Of a DNA stretch of 64,000 bases, positions 33,964-43,560 are shown in pieces. Each line of letters begins with the position of its first letter. Positions within the stretch are counted from its first letter, which is position 1. The stretch spans positions 124,001 to 188,000 of the forward strand of contig NZ_VJNO01000012.1 in NCBI RefSeq assembly GCF_007096885.1, in the 5' to 3' direction. A program made the translations under genes and the position numbers. This stretch comes from Streptomyces sp. 130. Lineage in GTDB: Bacteria > Actinomycetota > Actinomycetes > Streptomycetales > Streptomycetaceae. The notes under the pieces were generated by a model. The model was not told where the DNA came from. It did not search any database and saw only the letters and a list, made by a program, of their open reading frames with translations.

Positions 33964-35771
33964 CAGGACAGACGATGACCGGCGACGTCCCACCGGCCCG
34001 CGTACCGCCCGCCTACGACCCGGCGGCCCCCGAGACGGCCGCGACCCTGCCGGTCGGCCGGCCCGTGACCGTACGGGCCTACGTCCTGGAGCTGATGCGG
34101 CGCCACCGCAAGCCGTTCGTGGTGGTGACCCTGCTCAACACGTGCGCGGTGGTCGCGTCCATCGTGGGCCCGTATCTGCTGGGCGGGCTCGTGGAGGACC
34201 TGTCCGACGAGGTGCGCGACCTGCGTCTGGAGCGCACGGCGGCGGTGTTCGCGTGCGCGCTGGTGGTGCAGACGGTGGCCACCCGGATGATGCGGCTGCG
34301 CAGCGCCATGCTGGGCGAGGAGATGCTCGCCGATCTGCGCGAGGACTTCCTCGTCCGGTCGGTGCGGCTGCCGCCGGGGGTGCTGGAGCGGGCCGGCACG
34401 GGTGATCTGCTGTCCCGGATCACCACGGACATCGACCGGCTCGCCAACGCCATGCGCGAGGCCGTCCCGCAGCTGACGATCGGTGTGGTGTGGGTGGTCC
34501 TGCTGGTCGCCGCCCTCACCGTCACCGCTCCCCCGCTGGCCCTGGCGGTGGTCGTGGCGCTGCCGGTGCTGCTCATCGGCTGCCGCTGGTACTTCCGCCG
34601 GGGCCCGGCGGCGTACCGCTCGGAGGCGGCGGGTTACGCGGCGGTCGCCGCGGCGCTGGCGGAGACCGTGGACGCGGGGCGGACCGTGGAGGCCCACCGG
34701 CTGGGGGCGCGCCGGGTCGCGCTGTCGGACCTGCGCGTCAAGCAGTGGACGGCGTGGGAGCGGTACACGCTGTTCCTGCGGACGGTGCTGTTCCCGGTCG
34801 TCAACGTCACGTACGCGACGATCCTCGGCGCGGTCCTGCTGCTGGGCGGCTGGTTCGTCATCGAGGGGTGGATGACCGTCGGCCAGCTCACCACGGGCGC
34901 GCTGCTCGCGCAGATGATGGTGGACCCGATCGGTCTGATCCTGCGCTGGTACGACGAGTTGCAGGTGGCCCAGGTGTCGCTGGCGCGGCTGGTGGGCGTC
35001 CGGGAGATCGAGCCGGACGCGGGTGACGCGTCGGTGTCCCCGGACGGCCGGGACGTGCGGGCCGACGAGGTGCGCTTCGGGTACGTGGACGGGGTGGACG
35101 TGCTGCACCGGGTGTCGCTGGACATCGCGCCGGGTACGCGGCTGGCGCTGGTCGGCCCGTCGGGTGCGGGCAAGTCGACGCTGGGCCGGCTGCTGGCGGG
35201 GATCTACGCGCCGCGGGACGGCGAGATCACGCTCGGCGGTGCGCGGCTTTCGCGGATGGTGACGGAGCGGGTGCGGTCGCACGTGGCGCTGGTCAACCAG
35301 GAGCACCATGTGTTCGTCGGGTCGCTGCGGGACAACCTGCGGCTGGCCCGTACGGACGCCGGGGACGCGGAGCTGTGGGCGTCGCTCGCCGCGGTCGACG
35401 CGGACGGCTGGGCCCGGGCGCTGGAGCGGGGGCTCGACACGGAGGTCGGCTCGGGGGGCCTGGTGATCACCCCGGCGCAGGCCCAGCAGATCGCGCTGGC
35501 CCGGCTGGTGCTGGCCGATCCGCACACGCTGGTCCTGGACGAGGCGACGTCGCTCCTCGATCCCCGGGCGGCCCGCGACCTGGAGCGGTCCCTCGCCCGG
35601 GTGCTGGAGGGCCGTACGGTGGTGGCGATCGCGCACCGGCTGCACACCGCGCACGACGCGGACGTGATCGCCGTGGTCGAGCAGGGCCGGATCACGGAGC
35701 TGGGCAGCCACGACGAACTGGTGGCGGCGGACGGGGCGTATGCGGCGCTCTGGCGCTCCTGGCACGGCTGA
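33960..35771 (+). CDS. ABC exporter subunit B, degenerate signature motif
   Basis: A 603-residue TMD-NBD half-transporter, co-translated with subunit A (ATGA overlap). Walker A is intact (GPSGAGKST), as are the Q-loop (LVNQEHHVF), Walker B (LVLDEATSLLD) and H-loop (IAHRLHT). The signature is lost: GLVITPAQAQQIALARL stands where LSGGQ should be. This mirrors subunit A exactly, so in the heterodimer one composite site has every motif (Walker A/B/H from B, signature from A) and the other has none. A perfect hairpin follows the stop. Confidence 0.93.
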   Translation: MTGQTMTGDVPPARVPPAYDPAAPETAATLPVGRPVTVRAYVLELMRRHRKPFVVVTLLNTCAVVASIVGPYLLGGLVEDLSDEVRDLRLERTAAVFACALVVQTVATRMMRLRSAMLGEEMLADLREDFLVRSVRLPPGVLERAGTGDLLSRITTDIDRLANAMREAVPQLTIGVVWVVLLVAALTVTAPPLALAVVVALPVLLIGCRWYFRRGPAAYRSEAAGYAAVAAALAETVDAGRTVEAHRLGARRVALSDLRVKQWTAWERYTLFLRTVLFPVVNVTYATILGAVLLLGGWFVIEGWMTVGQLTTGALLAQMMVDPIGLILRWYDELQVAQVSLARLVGVREIEPDAGDASVSPDGRDVRADEVRFGYVDGVDVLHRVSLDIAPGTRLALVGPSGAGKSTLGRLLAGIYAPRDGEITLGGARLSRMVTERVRSHVALVNQEHHVFVGSLRDNLRLARTDAGDAELWASLAAVDADGWARALERGLDTEVGSGGLVITPAQAQQIALARLVLADPHTLVLDEATSLLDPRAARDLERSLARVLEGRTVVAIAHRLHTAHDADVIAVVEQGRITELGSHDELVAADGAYAALWRSWHG

Positions 35772-35778
35772 CAGGGCG

Positions 35779-35806
35779 CCCGGGGGCCGGCCGGCCGGCC
35801 CCCGGG
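35779..35806. terminator. Bidirectional hairpin between convergent genes
   Basis: Arms CCCGGGGGCCGG and CCGGCCCCCGGG with loop CCGG form a perfect 12-bp stem between the ABC operon stop and the convergent YdjM-type gene stop. There is no U-tract, as is common in Streptomyces. Confidence 0.75.
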
Positions 35807-35811
35807 GCGGC

Positions 35812-36603
35812 TCAGATGACGTTCATCGCCGCCGCCGCGCCCACACCGCCCAGGATCATGAAGGCCGGCATCAGCACCTTGATCTCCACCCAGCTGCCGG
35901 CCTTGAAGCGCATGGCCTTGGGCGGGCCGATGGGGTACCAGCGCTTGCGGCCCAGCGGGATCGGCCACAGGATCGGGCAGCCGGAGACGGTCAGCGCGTC
36001 GCCGATGTCGTGGACGAGGGCGCCCAGCACGATCGGCAGCCCGAGCCAGAGGTATTCCTGGCCGGGGTCGGTGAACAGCCAGTCGGCGCCGTTGCCCGGC
36101 TCGTCGAGGACGCCCGCGAGAATCCAGGCGCTGGTGGCCCCGAGCAGCCACACCAGGACGTCGCTGGAGACGCGGGCGGCCCGCCACAGCAGCCCCTCGA
36201 CGGCGAGGACCAGGTGGACGAAGAGGATCGCGAGGACCCCCCAGCGCCCGCCGGTGTAGGCGACGGCGGAGGCGCCCGCTCCGATCAGGACGGCCCAGAC
36301 CCAGGTGTGGGTGAGGGTGCGGTGGCCGCCGTTGCGGTGGGAGTCGCCCCGCAGCTTGGTGGCCTTGTAGACGGCGTGCGAGAGCTTGTCGACTATCTCG
36401 CACACGCCGCGCGAGAGGGGCCCGAAGGCGCGGGAGATGGTCGCCGACTTGTGGTCGAGGTCGGGCGCGAGCGCGGCACCCGCGCTGATCAGCGCCCCGA
36501 CGACGAGGACGGGCCACGGCATGGTGTGTCCGGTGGCCGCCGCCGCGGCGCCCACCCCCAGCCAGGCCGCCGCCCCTGACAGAGAGTGTGCCGGTCCCAT
36601 CAT
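35812..36603 (-). CDS. YdjM/DUF457-type membrane metal-dependent hydrolase
   Basis: A 263-residue multi-pass membrane protein. Conserved polar motifs lie between helices: GPAHSLSGAAAWLG at the N-terminus, APDLDHKSAT, GGHRTLTHTW and LVHDIGDALT. These His/Asp residues are the putative metal ligands of the LexA-regulated, membrane-bound hydrolase family. The true substrate is not known for the family. The start is ATG 36603 (MMGPAHS); the frame extends upstream but without a ribosome site. It is divergent from the Ski2-like helicase. Confidence 0.85.
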   Translation of the reverse strand: MMGPAHSLSGAAAWLGVGAAAAATGHTMPWPVLVVGALISAGAALAPDLDHKSATISRAFGPLSRGVCEIVDKLSHAVYKATKLRGDSHRNGGHRTLTHTWVWAVLIGAGASAVAYTGGRWGVLAILFVHLVLAVEGLLWRAARVSSDVLVWLLGATSAWILAGVLDEPGNGADWLFTDPGQEYLWLGLPIVLGALVHDIGDALTVSGCPILWPIPLGRKRWYPIGPPKAMRFKAGSWVEIKVLMPAFMILGGVGAAAAMNVI

Positions 36604-36772
36604 GACTGCCGAGCCCCCGTAGGTGTCGCCGAGAGTGCCCGGCGGTGCCCGGGCGGGAGATCCGGCCACCGCCGTTGCGGCGTGGCCGAGTTGAGAGGGA
36701 AGCGTATCGTCCGTGATCTTCGGGCGGTCGTCCGGTTCCCTCATCGGGGCGGAAGGCAGGCAAGATGGGGGC

Positions 36773-39286
36773 GTGACCCTTATCGATCAGCTCCCCCCGA
36801 CCGACGATCCCGACGCTCTCTTCGAGGCTTTCTCGTCCTGGACCGAGACGCAGGGGATCACCCTCTACCCCGCTCAGGAGGAGGCGCTGATCGAGGTGGT
36901 GTCCGGGGCCAACGTGATCCTCTCCACGCCGACGGGGTCCGGGAAGAGCCTGGTCGCGGCGGGGGCGCACTTCACGGCGCTGGCCCAGGACAAGGTCACC
37001 TTCTACACCGCGCCGATCAAGGCGCTGGTCTCGGAGAAGTTCTTCGACCTGTGCAAGCTGTTCGGTACGGAGAACGTCGGGATGCTCACCGGTGACGCCT
37101 CGGTCAACGCCGACGCCCCGGTGATCTGCTGCACCGCCGAGGTGCTGGCCTCGATCGCGCTGCGTGACGGGAAGTACGCGGACATCGGCCAGGTCGTGAT
37201 GGACGAGTTCCACTTCTACGCGGAGCCGGACCGGGGCTGGGCGTGGCAGATCCCGCTGCTCGAACTCCCGCAGGCGCAGTTCGTCCTGATGTCGGCGACG
37301 CTCGGCGACGTCCGGATGTTCGAGGAGGACCTGACGCGGCGCACCGGCCGGCCGACCTCCGTGATCCGCTCGGCGACCCGTCCCGTGCCGCTGAGCTACG
37401 AGTACCGGCTGACGCCGATCACCGAGACGCTCACGGAGCTGCTGGAGACCCGGCAGTCGCCGGTGTACATCGTGCACTTCACGCAGGCGGCGGCGGTGGA
37501 GCGGGCGCAGTCGCTGATGAGCATCAACATGTGCAGCAAGGAGGAGAAGGAGAAGATCGCCGATCTCATCGGCGACTTCCGCTTCACCACCAAGTTCGGC
37601 CAGAACCTCTCGCGGTACGTGCGCCACGGCATCGGTGTGCACCACGCGGGCATGCTCCCCAAGTACCGCAGGCTGGTGGAGAAGCTGGCGCAGGCGGGTC
37701 TGCTGAAGGTGATCTGCGGTACGGACACGCTGGGCGTCGGCGTCAACGTACCGATCCGCACGGTGCTGTTCACCGCGCTCACCAAGTACGACGGCACCCG
37801 GGTGCGGACGCTGCGGGCGCGGGAGTTCCACCAGATCGCCGGCCGGGCCGGGCGGGCGGGCTTCGACACGGCGGGCTTCGTCGTCGCCCAGGCGCCCGAG
37901 CACGTCATCGAGAACGAGAAGGCGGTCAAGAAGGCGGGTGACGACCCCAAGAAGAAGCGGAAGGTCGTCCGCAAGAAGGCCCCCGAGGGCTTCGTGGCCT
38001 GGTCGGAGACCACGTTCGACAAGCTGATCCAGTCCGATCCGGAGCCGCTGACCTCGCGTTTCCGGGTCACGCACACGATGCTGCTGTCCGTGATCGCCCG
38101 CCCGGGCAACGCCTTCGAGGCGATGCGGCATCTGCTGGAGGACAACCACGAGCCGCGCCGGGCGCAGTTGCGGCACATCCGCCGTGCCATCGCGATCTAC
38201 CGGTCGCTGCTGGACGGCGGTGTGGTGGAGCAGCTGGACGAGCCGGACGCGGAGGGGCGCGTCGTGCGGCTCACCGTCGACCTCCAGCAGGACTTCGCGC
38301 TGAACCAGCCGCTGTCCACGTTCGCGCTGGCCGCGTTCGAGCTGCTGGACCCGGACTCTCCGTCGTACGCGCTGGACATGGTCTCCGTGGTGGAGTCGAC
38401 GCTGGACGATCCGCGCCAGATCCTGGCGGCGCAGCAGAACAAGGCGCGCGGTGAGGCGGTCGGGCAGATGAAGGCCGACGGCGTCGAGTACGAGGAGCGG
38501 ATGGAGCTGCTCCAGGAGGTGACGTACCCGAAGCCGCTGAGCGAGCTGCTGTGGCACGCGTACGACGTCTACCGGCGCAGCCACCCGTGGGTGGGGGACC
38601 ATCCGGTGTCGCCGAAGTCGGTGATCCGCGACATGTACGAACGGGCCATGACGTTCACGGAGTTCACGTCGAACTACGAGCTGGCGCGGACCGAGGGCAT
38701 CGTGCTGCGGTATCTGGCGAGCGCGTACAAGGCGCTGGAGCACACCATTCCGGACGATCTCAAGTCCGAGGACCTGGAGGATCTGATCGCCTGGCTGGGC
38801 GAGATGGTCCGTCAGGTGGACTCCAGTCTGCTGGACGAGTGGGAGCAGCTGGCCAATCCCGAAGTGGAGACCGCCGAGCAGGCGCAGGAGCGGGCCGACG
38901 AGGTCAAGCCGGTCACCGCGAACGCCCGCGCGTTCCGGGTGCTGGTGCGCAACGCGATGTTCCGCCGGGTGGAGCTGGCCGCGCTGGACCGGGTCCGCGA
39001 TCTGGGCGAGCTGGACGCGGACGCGGGCTGGGACGAGGACGCGTGGGGCGAGGCGATGGACGCGTACTGGGACGAGTACGAGGAGCTGGGCACCGGTCCC
39101 GACGCGCGCGGCCCGAAGCTGCTGAAGATCGACGAGGACGCCGCGCACGGGGTGTGGCGGGTCCGCCAGACGTTCGCCGACCCGAACGGCGACCACGACT
39201 GGGGCATCAGCGCGGAGGTGGACCTCGCCGCGTCGGACGAGGAGGGCCGGGCGGTCGTGCGGGTCACGTCCGTGGGCCAGTTGTGA
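36773..39286 (+). CDS. Ski2-like DExH helicase with DUF3516
   Basis: An 837-residue superfamily 2 helicase. Motif I is STPTGSGKS (near 52), motif II is MDEFHFY, motif III is MSATLGD, then GVHHAGMLPKYRRLVE and motif VI QIAGRAGRAG. A lysine-rich insertion (KKKRKVVRKK) follows, and the C-terminal half is the actinobacterial DUF3516 region. It probably unwinds structured RNA in decay or ribosome processing. GTG 36773 is used; it starts VTLIDQLPP and follows a G-rich run. The TesB gene follows at 17 bp and is likely co-transcribed. Confidence 0.92.
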   Translation: MTLIDQLPPTDDPDALFEAFSSWTETQGITLYPAQEEALIEVVSGANVILSTPTGSGKSLVAAGAHFTALAQDKVTFYTAPIKALVSEKFFDLCKLFGTENVGMLTGDASVNADAPVICCTAEVLASIALRDGKYADIGQVVMDEFHFYAEPDRGWAWQIPLLELPQAQFVLMSATLGDVRMFEEDLTRRTGRPTSVIRSATRPVPLSYEYRLTPITETLTELLETRQSPVYIVHFTQAAAVERAQSLMSINMCSKEEKEKIADLIGDFRFTTKFGQNLSRYVRHGIGVHHAGMLPKYRRLVEKLAQAGLLKVICGTDTLGVGVNVPIRTVLFTALTKYDGTRVRTLRAREFHQIAGRAGRAGFDTAGFVVAQAPEHVIENEKAVKKAGDDPKKKRKVVRKKAPEGFVAWSETTFDKLIQSDPEPLTSRFRVTHTMLLSVIARPGNAFEAMRHLLEDNHEPRRAQLRHIRRAIAIYRSLLDGGVVEQLDEPDAEGRVVRLTVDLQQDFALNQPLSTFALAAFELLDPDSPSYALDMVSVVESTLDDPRQILAAQQNKARGEAVGQMKADGVEYEERMELLQEVTYPKPLSELLWHAYDVYRRSHPWVGDHPVSPKSVIRDMYERAMTFTEFTSNYELARTEGIVLRYLASAYKALEHTIPDDLKSEDLEDLIAWLGEMVRQVDSSLLDEWEQLANPEVETAEQAQERADEVKPVTANARAFRVLVRNAMFRRVELAALDRVRDLGELDADAGWDEDAWGEAMDAYWDEYEELGTGPDARGPKLLKIDEDAAHGVWRVRQTFADPNGDHDWGISAEVDLAASDEEGRAVVRVTSVGQL

Positions 39287-39303
39287 GAGTGGAGAAGAGC
39301 GGC

Positions 39304-40188
39304 ATGACGAACCCCGCCGAGCGCCTGGTCGACCTGCTCGACCTGGAGCGGATCGAGGTCAACATCTTCCGGGGCCGGAGCCCCGACGAGTCCCTGCAAC
39401 GGGTCTTCGGCGGCCAGGTGGCCGGGCAGGCGCTGGTGGCGGCCGGCCGCACCACCGACGGGGACCGGCCGGTGCACTCGCTGCACGCCTACTTCCTGCG
39501 GCCGGGGCGTCCCGGGGTGCCGATCGTGTACGACGTGGAGCGCGTCCGGGACGGCAGGTCGTTCACCACCCGGCGGGTGACGGCCGTCCAGCAGGGCCGG
39601 ACGATCTTCAACCTGACGGCGTCGTTCCACCGCCCGGAGGAGGCCGGCTTCGAGCACCAGCTGCCGCCGGCCCGGGTGGTGCCGGACCCGGAGGAGCTGC
39701 CGACGGTCGCCGAGGAGGTGCGCGAGCACCTGGGCGGTCTGCCGGACGTCCTGGAGCGGATGGCGCGGCGCCAGCCGTTCGACATCCGCTACGTGGACCG
39801 GCTGCGCTGGACACGGGAGGAGGTGAGGGACGCGGACCCGCGCAGCGCGGTGTGGATGCGCGCCGTGGGGCCGCTGGGCGACGACCCGCTGGTGCACACC
39901 TGCGCGTTGACGTACGCGAGCGACATGACGCTGCTGGACGCGGTCCGTATCCCGGTGGAGCCGCTGTGGGGGCCGCGCGGTTTCGACATGGCGTCGCTGG
40001 ACCACGCGATGTGGTTCCACCGGCCGTTCAGGGCGGACGAGTGGTTCCTGTACGACCAGGAGTCGCCGATCGCGACGGGCGGGCGCGGTCTGGCGCGCGG
40101 CCGGATCTACGACCGGGCGGGCAATCTGCTGGTGTCGGTGGTGCAGGAGGGCCTGTTCCGGCGGCTGGGTGACCCCTCGTCCGCGTAA
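39304..40188 (+). CDS. tesB: Acyl-CoA thioesterase II
   Basis: A 294-residue double hotdog-fold thioesterase that hydrolyses medium- and long-chain acyl-CoA in the cytoplasm. Signature motifs are FRGRSPDESLQRVFGGQVAGQAL, here in the first 40 residues, HSLHAYFLRPG, and in the second half LDHAMWFHRPF with the active Asp/Gln/Thr positions conserved. Usual family length is about 285. GTGGAGAAG precedes ATG 39304, 17 bp after the helicase stop. Confidence 0.93.
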   Translation: MTNPAERLVDLLDLERIEVNIFRGRSPDESLQRVFGGQVAGQALVAAGRTTDGDRPVHSLHAYFLRPGRPGVPIVYDVERVRDGRSFTTRRVTAVQQGRTIFNLTASFHRPEEAGFEHQLPPARVVPDPEELPTVAEEVREHLGGLPDVLERMARRQPFDIRYVDRLRWTREEVRDADPRSAVWMRAVGPLGDDPLVHTCALTYASDMTLLDAVRIPVEPLWGPRGFDMASLDHAMWFHRPFRADEWFLYDQESPIATGGRGLARGRIYDRAGNLLVSVVQEGLFRRLGDPSSA

Positions 40189-40249
40189 GCCCCTCAGCCG
40201 GTAGGGCTACTGTTCGACTTCCCGATCATCACAACGGAGGAGCGCGCAC

Positions 40250-40948
40250 GTGGCCACCGTCCTGAAAGTGAGTCCCGTCTCGACGGGGAGGAAGCCACGC
40301 AGGGGCGCGCCGGTGCCCGCTCCCCTTTCGCCCTTCAGCCATGTCGTCAGGGTCACGGACGTGCCGGGCGCCCAAGCGCGGGTGCTGGCGCATCTGGAGC
40401 GGGAACTGCCGCCGGGCGGCATACCGGCGTACCTCGCCGCCCGGAAGGCCGGCGCCCGTTCCTTCGTGCTGTGGGCCGATCCGGAGCGCCGTGCCCGGCT
40501 GGCGACGGTCGTCACGACGTCGGCCGGTGACGGGGTTTCGGCGTACCAGGTGCTGGGCGGTCACGGAGAGGTGCTGGCCACGGTCGTCCGGGAGAAGGCG
40601 TGCTCGGGCAAGGGCCTGCGCACACGCTGGACGGTCACCCAGGCCGGCTGCCCCGAGGCCGCCGGCTACAAGGGCCGGATCTTCTGGTGGTACGTGTGGT
40701 GGCTGCTGTACCCGCTGTGGCTGGCGATCGGCGTGGGCAGCCTGGTGAACGGCGGCGGGGACGTCCCGCGCGGGCCCCGGCGCATCCGCTTTCGGGCGGC
40801 CGGTGAGACCCCGTTCGAGTTCCATGCCGACGGCGAGCTCGTCGTCCACGCGCAGTGGGCCGACCAGCGGCTGGCGGCGGCGCTGACGGCGCTGATCACC
40901 TCCTTCGACAGCTGGCTGGGCATGCCCTGGGACGACAGGCGGGAGTAG
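40250..40948 (+). CDS. Hypothetical protein with one membrane segment
   Basis: A 232-residue protein starting at GTG 40250 after GGAGGAG. One hydrophobic segment lies near 145-168 (FWWYVWWLLYPLWLAIGVGSLV). Soluble parts on both sides show no catalytic motif; a hydrophobic beta-rich C-terminal piece reads GETPFEFHADGELVVHAQ. I do not recognise the family. The good ribosome site and codon bias show it is real. It stands alone between tesB and the antiporter. Confidence 0.8.
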   Translation: MATVLKVSPVSTGRKPRRGAPVPAPLSPFSHVVRVTDVPGAQARVLAHLERELPPGGIPAYLAARKAGARSFVLWADPERRARLATVVTTSAGDGVSAYQVLGGHGEVLATVVREKACSGKGLRTRWTVTQAGCPEAAGYKGRIFWWYVWWLLYPLWLAIGVGSLVNGGGDVPRGPRRIRFRAAGETPFEFHADGELVVHAQWADQRLAAALTALITSFDSWLGMPWDDRRE

Positions 40949-41148
40949 CCGCCCCGCTCCGGCCGTGAGCCCGGCCCCCCGCGTGCCGCCCGGCCTCGGC
41001 GGATAGCCCGTCCGGGCGATCCGGGCCCCCGGGTGCGCCCCTTGAGGCGAGCCCTCGCGCCCCGGCCGGGCGGCGGCACGGAAGGTGGTCGCGCGCGCTG
41101 CTGTGCGGGTCGCGTCCGGCGCCCGGGTGCGCCGGAGGAGGCGGGTCG

Positions 41149-42900
41149 ATGACGGCGGACCAGGTGTACGTGGGGCTCGGGCTGATCGTGGTCCTCGCGG
41201 TCGGTTCGCAGCTGCTGGCGAGACGGCTGCGGGTGCCGGCGCTGCTCGTGCTGCTGCCGGCCGGGTTCACCGCGGGAGCGCTCACCGACGACATCGATCC
41301 CGAACGGCTGCTCGGCCCCGCCTTCTCGCCGCTGGTGTCGCTGGCGGTGGCCGTGATCCTGTACGACGCCGGGCTGGGCCTGGACCTGAAGCGGCTCAGG
41401 GGGCACAACCGGCGGGTGGTGATCCGGCTGCTGTGGCTGGGGTCGCTGCTGACGCTGGTGTCCGCCGCGCTCTTCGCCGTACCGGTGCTGGACATGTCGG
41501 CGCGGGCGGCGGTCATGCTCGCGGCGATCCTCGTCGTGTCCGGCCCGACGGTCGTGGGGCCGCTGCTCGCCTTCGTGCGGCCCACGGAGCGGCTGCGGCG
41601 CATCCTCGTCTGGGAGGGTGCGCTGATCGACCCGGTCGGCGGCATTCTGGGGGCACTCGTCTTCCACGGAATCCTGGCGGGCGGCCGGCCGGGGTTCGGC
41701 AGCGGGCTCGGGCACTTCCTGGCCAGCGCGGGGGTGGGCGTGGGGGCGGGCGCGGCCGGTGCCGCGGTGCTGTGGCTGGTGCTGCGGCGGGTGCGGCTCA
41801 GCGAGGAGCTGGAGTCCTCCCTCCAGCTGGCCGCCGTGGTCGGGGTGGCGGCGGCCTGCGACGCGCTGCGTGACGACACGGGGCTGATCTCGGCCGTCGT
41901 GATGGGGATGGCCATGGCCAATCTGCCCGGTCTCGATCTGCCGGCCCGCCGCCCGTTCTTCGAGACGCTGGCCTCCCTGATCATCGGCCTGCTCTTCGTC
42001 TCCATCTCGGCGACGGTCACCCCGGCCTCGCTGCGGCACGTGGTGCTGCCCGCGCTGGCGCTGGCCGCCTTCCTCGTCCTGGTGACCCGGCCGCTCATCG
42101 CCCACCTCGCGGCGGCCGGCACCGACGTGCCCGCGCGGGAGCGGTGGTTCATCGGCTGGATGGCGCCCCGGGGCATCGTCGCCGCGGCCACCGCCTCGAC
42201 GTTCTCCTCCGAGCTGGCCGGTCACCACGTCGCCGGCGCGGAGCGCATCCTGCCCGCGACCTTCGTGGTGATCGTGGCGACGGTGACGCTCTACGGTCTG
42301 ACCGCGTTCCCGGTGGCGCGGCGGCTCGGGGTGCTGCGGCCGGCCCGGTCCCGGCCGCTGCTGGTGGGCGGGGCGCCGTGGGCGGTGGACCTGGCGTGCG
42401 CGCTGAGTGCGGCGGGGCTCGACGTGCTGATGTGGGCGGGCGCGGACGAGGAGCGGGCGCGGATCACGGCCGCGGGGCTGAAGCTGGCGCCCGGTGAGCT
42501 GCTCGCCGCGGCCACGGGGGCCGGCGCGGACCTGGAAGGGATCACCTCGGTGCTCCTGCTCACCGGCGAGGACGACTTCAACGCGCTGGCGTCGCTCACG
42601 CTCCGGGAGAGCGTCGAGGGGGACATCGGCCGGCTCGCCCCGCCCTCCGCGAGCCACGGTGTGGTGGCCCCGTACACCGACGGCGAGGCCCTGTTCGGGC
42701 CTGGCCTCACCCGGCCCGAGATCGCCCGGAAGTACGAGGCCGGGGCGCGGGTGGTGGCCCGGCCGGCGGACGGCCCGCCGGCGCCCGGGGAGCACCTGCT
42801 GTTCGTGGTGCGGCCGGACGGCCGGCTTCTGCCCGCCACACAGAGCGGTCGCCCGGAGCCGGCTCCGGGCGACACGCTCGTGGTGCTGAGGGAGGCGTGA
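41149..42900 (+). CDS. CPA1-type Na+/H+ antiporter with C-terminal regulatory domain
   Basis: A 583-residue cation:proton antiporter. About 12 membrane helices fill residues 5-395; the ion-site helices include SGPTVVGPL and EGALIDPVGG (the conserved Asp). APRGIVAAATAS is the later functional motif. Residues 400-583 form a cytoplasmic domain with a TrkA-N-like fold (LLVGGAPWAVDLACALSAAG) and a TrkA-C-like tail ending GDTLVVLREA. GGAGGAGG precedes the ATG. It exports sodium or potassium and may respond to nucleotide binding. Confidence 0.9.
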   Translation: MTADQVYVGLGLIVVLAVGSQLLARRLRVPALLVLLPAGFTAGALTDDIDPERLLGPAFSPLVSLAVAVILYDAGLGLDLKRLRGHNRRVVIRLLWLGSLLTLVSAALFAVPVLDMSARAAVMLAAILVVSGPTVVGPLLAFVRPTERLRRILVWEGALIDPVGGILGALVFHGILAGGRPGFGSGLGHFLASAGVGVGAGAAGAAVLWLVLRRVRLSEELESSLQLAAVVGVAAACDALRDDTGLISAVVMGMAMANLPGLDLPARRPFFETLASLIIGLLFVSISATVTPASLRHVVLPALALAAFLVLVTRPLIAHLAAAGTDVPARERWFIGWMAPRGIVAAATASTFSSELAGHHVAGAERILPATFVVIVATVTLYGLTAFPVARRLGVLRPARSRPLLVGGAPWAVDLACALSAAGLDVLMWAGADEERARITAAGLKLAPGELLAAATGAGADLEGITSVLLLTGEDDFNALASLTLRESVEGDIGRLAPPSASHGVVAPYTDGEALFGPGLTRPEIARKYEAGARVVARPADGPPAPGEHLLFVVRPDGRLLPATQSGRPEPAPGDTLVVLREA

Positions 42901-42907
42901 GGCCCCG

Positions 42908-43342
42908 TCAGGCCTTCGCGCGGTGGTCCGGCCCCGCGCAGAGCGCCCAGATGACGAAGACGTCGATGGCGATGAGCACGATGGCCCACAGCGGGTAGTA
43001 CGGCAGCCACAGGAAGTTGGCCAGTGCGCCGAGTCCGGCGAGGACCACGCCGACCGCCCGCGCCCAGAAGGCGCCGGTGAACAGCGCGCAGCCGGCCAGG
43101 ACGATGACGATGCCGAGGATGAGGTGGATCCATCCCCAGCCGGTCAGGTTGAACTGGAAGACATAGTTGCGCGTGGCGACGAACACGTCGTCCTTGGCGA
43201 TGGCCGCGATGCCCTGGAAGATCGCCATGGCACCGCCGAAGATCATCAGGACCGCGGCGAACGCGGTCCAGCCCGTGCGGGCGGGATGGTGTGATCCGCC
43301 GGTGCCGTGTGACGCCGCCGGTGCGCTGCCCGTGTTGGCCAT
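42908..43342 (-). CDS. DUF7144-type four-helix membrane protein
   Basis: A 144-residue membrane protein with a polar N-terminus and four hydrophobic helices (about 24-48, 65-85, 88-108, 112-135). TGWGWIHLILGIVIV is the characteristic motif of this actinobacterial family of unknown function. AAAGGAGG sits six bases before ATG 43342, which settles the start. It converges on the antiporter with 7 bp between stops. Confidence 0.88.
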   Translation of the reverse strand: MANTGSAPAASHGTGGSHHPARTGWTAFAAVLMIFGGAMAIFQGIAAIAKDDVFVATRNYVFQFNLTGWGWIHLILGIVIVLAGCALFTGAFWARAVGVVLAGLGALANFLWLPYYPLWAIVLIAIDVFVIWALCAGPDHRAKA

Positions 43343-43560
43343 GTCGGGCCTCCTTTGCTGACACGGTCGCCCGGCACGGACCGGAACCAAACCGGACGTT
43401 CCGCTTCCAGAGTGTCACGAGGACGCGTGTCCGGCAGTACGGCGGGCGGAGGCCCGACCGACGGCCCGCCCGCCTCCCGCCGGACACCCCGCCTTAGGAT
43501 CACCTTTCAGCCGGCCCGCGCGGGAATGCGGCCCGGCGCCCCATGGAAGGACCCGCCCCC

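Noticed and set aside
35375..36579. Plus-strand frames overlapping the end of ABC subunit B and the YdjM-type gene
   Set aside because: They are shadows of the two clear genes and cross the terminator hairpin.
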